Below, piece after piece: positions 13,472 through 14,296 of a stretch of 14,296 bases of DNA. The stretch is taken from assembly GCA_903837305.1 (NCBI GenBank), contig CAILUB010000256.1, forward strand, positions 1 to 14,296. Reading direction: 5' to 3'. The position numbers and the translations under genes were made by a program. The DNA comes from an uncultured Cytophagaceae bacterium. GTDB lineage: Bacteria > Bacteroidota > Bacteroidia > Cytophagales > Spirosomataceae. Position 1 is the first letter of the stretch. Every line of letters begins with the position of its first letter. The notes beneath the pieces were generated by a model. It was not told the origin of the DNA and made no database searches. It saw only the letters and a list, made by a program, of their open reading frames with translations.

Positions 13472-13860
13472 TGAAAAACGACATCACCTCGAGAGCTGAT
13501 ATTAAAACATTTGTGGATGCATTTTATGCTAAAATGCCATCAGATGATTTAGTGGGAAAGGTTTTTATGGAGGTGATGCACGTTGATTTTTCTACACATC
13601 TTCCTAAGATGTATGATTTTTGGGAGATGTTATTGTTTCAAGGCACGGCCTATCAAGGGGCTCCGATGCGCCCCCATCTGCAGATCAATCAAATTCACCC
13701 TATAACCCCGGAGCATTTCGAGCGCTGGCTAGAAATGTTTAGGGCGACTTTAAGGGAATTGTTCGAAGGGCCTAAGACCGAAGAGGCAATTACTAAAGCA
13801 GAAAACATTGCGGCTACCTGGGCATATAAACTAGATTATTTAACTCAACACCCTGCATAA
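13471..13860 (+). CDS. Group III truncated haemoglobin
   Basis: A 129-residue single-domain globin, close in length to Campylobacter jejuni Ctb. From the Ctb sequence as I remember it, the haem-pocket residues match: Tyr19 at B10 (AFYAK), His43 at E7 (THLPKMYDFW), proximal His69 at F8 (PMRPHL) and Trp85 at G8 (FERWLEMF). The conserved YQGAPM lies just before the proximal His. Group III globins bind O2 and NO in the cytosol, and have been linked to NO or oxygen handling and peroxidase-like chemistry; the role here is open. Its start codon overlaps the haloperoxidase stop, and the kinase starts one base after its own stop, so all three are probably co-translated. Confidence 0.92.
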   Translation: MKNDITSRADIKTFVDAFYAKMPSDDLVGKVFMEVMHVDFSTHLPKMYDFWEMLLFQGTAYQGAPMRPHLQINQIHPITPEHFERWLEMFRATLRELFEGPKTEEAITKAENIAATWAYKLDYLTQHPA

Positions 13861-13861
13861 G

Positions 13862-14293
13862 ATGATCGTATCTACCCCTGGCCGTATTTGTCTTTTTGGC
13901 GAGCACCAAGATTATCTAGGATTGCCTGTGATTGCAGCGGCAATTTCGAAGCGCATTCAAATTGAAGGGGATTTTAGAGACGATAATGTGGTGCACTTTT
14001 CCTTGCCAGATATAGGTAAGCAAGAATCGTTTACGCTTGAATATCCGCTAACCTACACAAAAGAACGTGACTATTTCAAGAGCGTATTAAATGTGTTGAA
14101 CAGGAAAGGGCATCAGTTAAATAGAGGATTAGAATTAACCGTTAGCGGTACTATTCCCATCAATTCAGGGACATCTAGTTCTTCCGCCTTACTCGTTTCC
14201 TGGGTGAATTTTCCGGGAGCTCGCGTTTCCGTCAGAATCAATAAGTTTTGCATATTCATTCGCAGTAAAACTTTGTATCATACCAACGGTTAA
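13862..14293 (+). CDS. GHMP-family (galactokinase-like) kinase, 3' part disrupted or misassembled
   Basis: Residues 1-117 are a good GHMP kinase N-terminus. PGRICLFGEHQDYLG (6-20) is close to the galactokinase signature GRxNLIGEHxDY, and IPINSGTSSSSALL (98-111) is the ATP-binding glycine/serine loop. It would phosphorylate a sugar or related alcohol; galactose is only one possibility. The expected protein is well over 300 residues, but the frame ends at 143. After SWVNF (codon ending at 14212) the sequence stops looking like the family. Shifting two bases gives an open frame to the window end (F-R-E-L-A-F-P-S...) which fits only loosely. The break lies 84 bp from the window edge, so a contig-end error is as likely as a real frameshift. 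It begins one base after the globin stop. Confidence 0.72.
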   Translation: MIVSTPGRICLFGEHQDYLGLPVIAAAISKRIQIEGDFRDDNVVHFSLPDIGKQESFTLEYPLTYTKERDYFKSVLNVLNRKGHQLNRGLELTVSGTIPINSGTSSSSALLVSWVNFPGARVSVRINKFCIFIRSKTLYHTNG

Positions 14294-14296
14294 TCC

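Overview
The window looks like chromosomal DNA from a member of the Bacteroidota, most likely a freshwater-type Cytophagales. The evidence is AT-leaning base composition, several TAnnTTTG boxes upstream of genes (the Bacteroidota -7 element), almost no Shine-Dalgarno sequences, a carboxypeptidase-regulatory-like secreted protein, and the gene contents and order. The genus is an inference. I see no tRNA, rRNA, insertion sequence, phage gene or CRISPR array.

Layout. The first 22 bases on the minus strand read as the start of a gene that looks like dusB, divergent from a plus-strand pair: a CPBP intramembrane protease (56-1006) and cdsA (1012-1857). A small secreted carboxypeptidase-regulatory-like protein follows (1904-2626). 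Its 3' end overlaps the convergent minus-strand operon by 24 bp. That operon runs GMC oxidoreductase (5718-3961), gluconate 2-dehydrogenase subunit 3-like Tat protein (3959-3336) and pgeF (3346-2603), with a 1-nt gap and an 11-bp overlap. mutS (5792-8422, TTG start) is divergent from the GMC gene, and each has its own TATTTTTG box.

mutS converges on a second minus-strand operon: alpha/beta hydrolase (10844-10083), CBS-domain protein (10081-9437) and nadK (9437-8556), joined by a 1-nt gap and a 1-nt TAATG overlap. The gap between mutS and nadK is almost entirely two long imperfect hairpins whose outer arms contain the two stop codons. Their GC-rich tips are nearly the same 10-mer. This is the most unusual non-coding structure in the window.

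On the plus strand there follow an FAD-dependent amine-oxidase-like oxidoreductase (10935-12098) and then a tightly packed unit: a lipoprotein of the vanadium haloperoxidase/PAP2 family (12158-13471), a group III truncated haemoglobin (13471-13860) and a GHMP (galactokinase-like) kinase (13862 onward). A perfect 8-bp dyad lies between the -7 box and the start codon of the haloperoxidase. The kinase loses family resemblance after about residue 117, which suggests a frameshift or a contig-end artefact.

Functionally this is mostly housekeeping (phospholipid synthesis, mismatch repair, NADP supply, peptidoglycan fidelity) with two envelope redox units: the GMC/subunit 3 pair and the haloperoxidase-globin unit. 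I do not see a clear new defence or mobile system. The best candidates for something undescribed are the double hairpin, the haloperoxidase-globin-kinase unit and its dyad.
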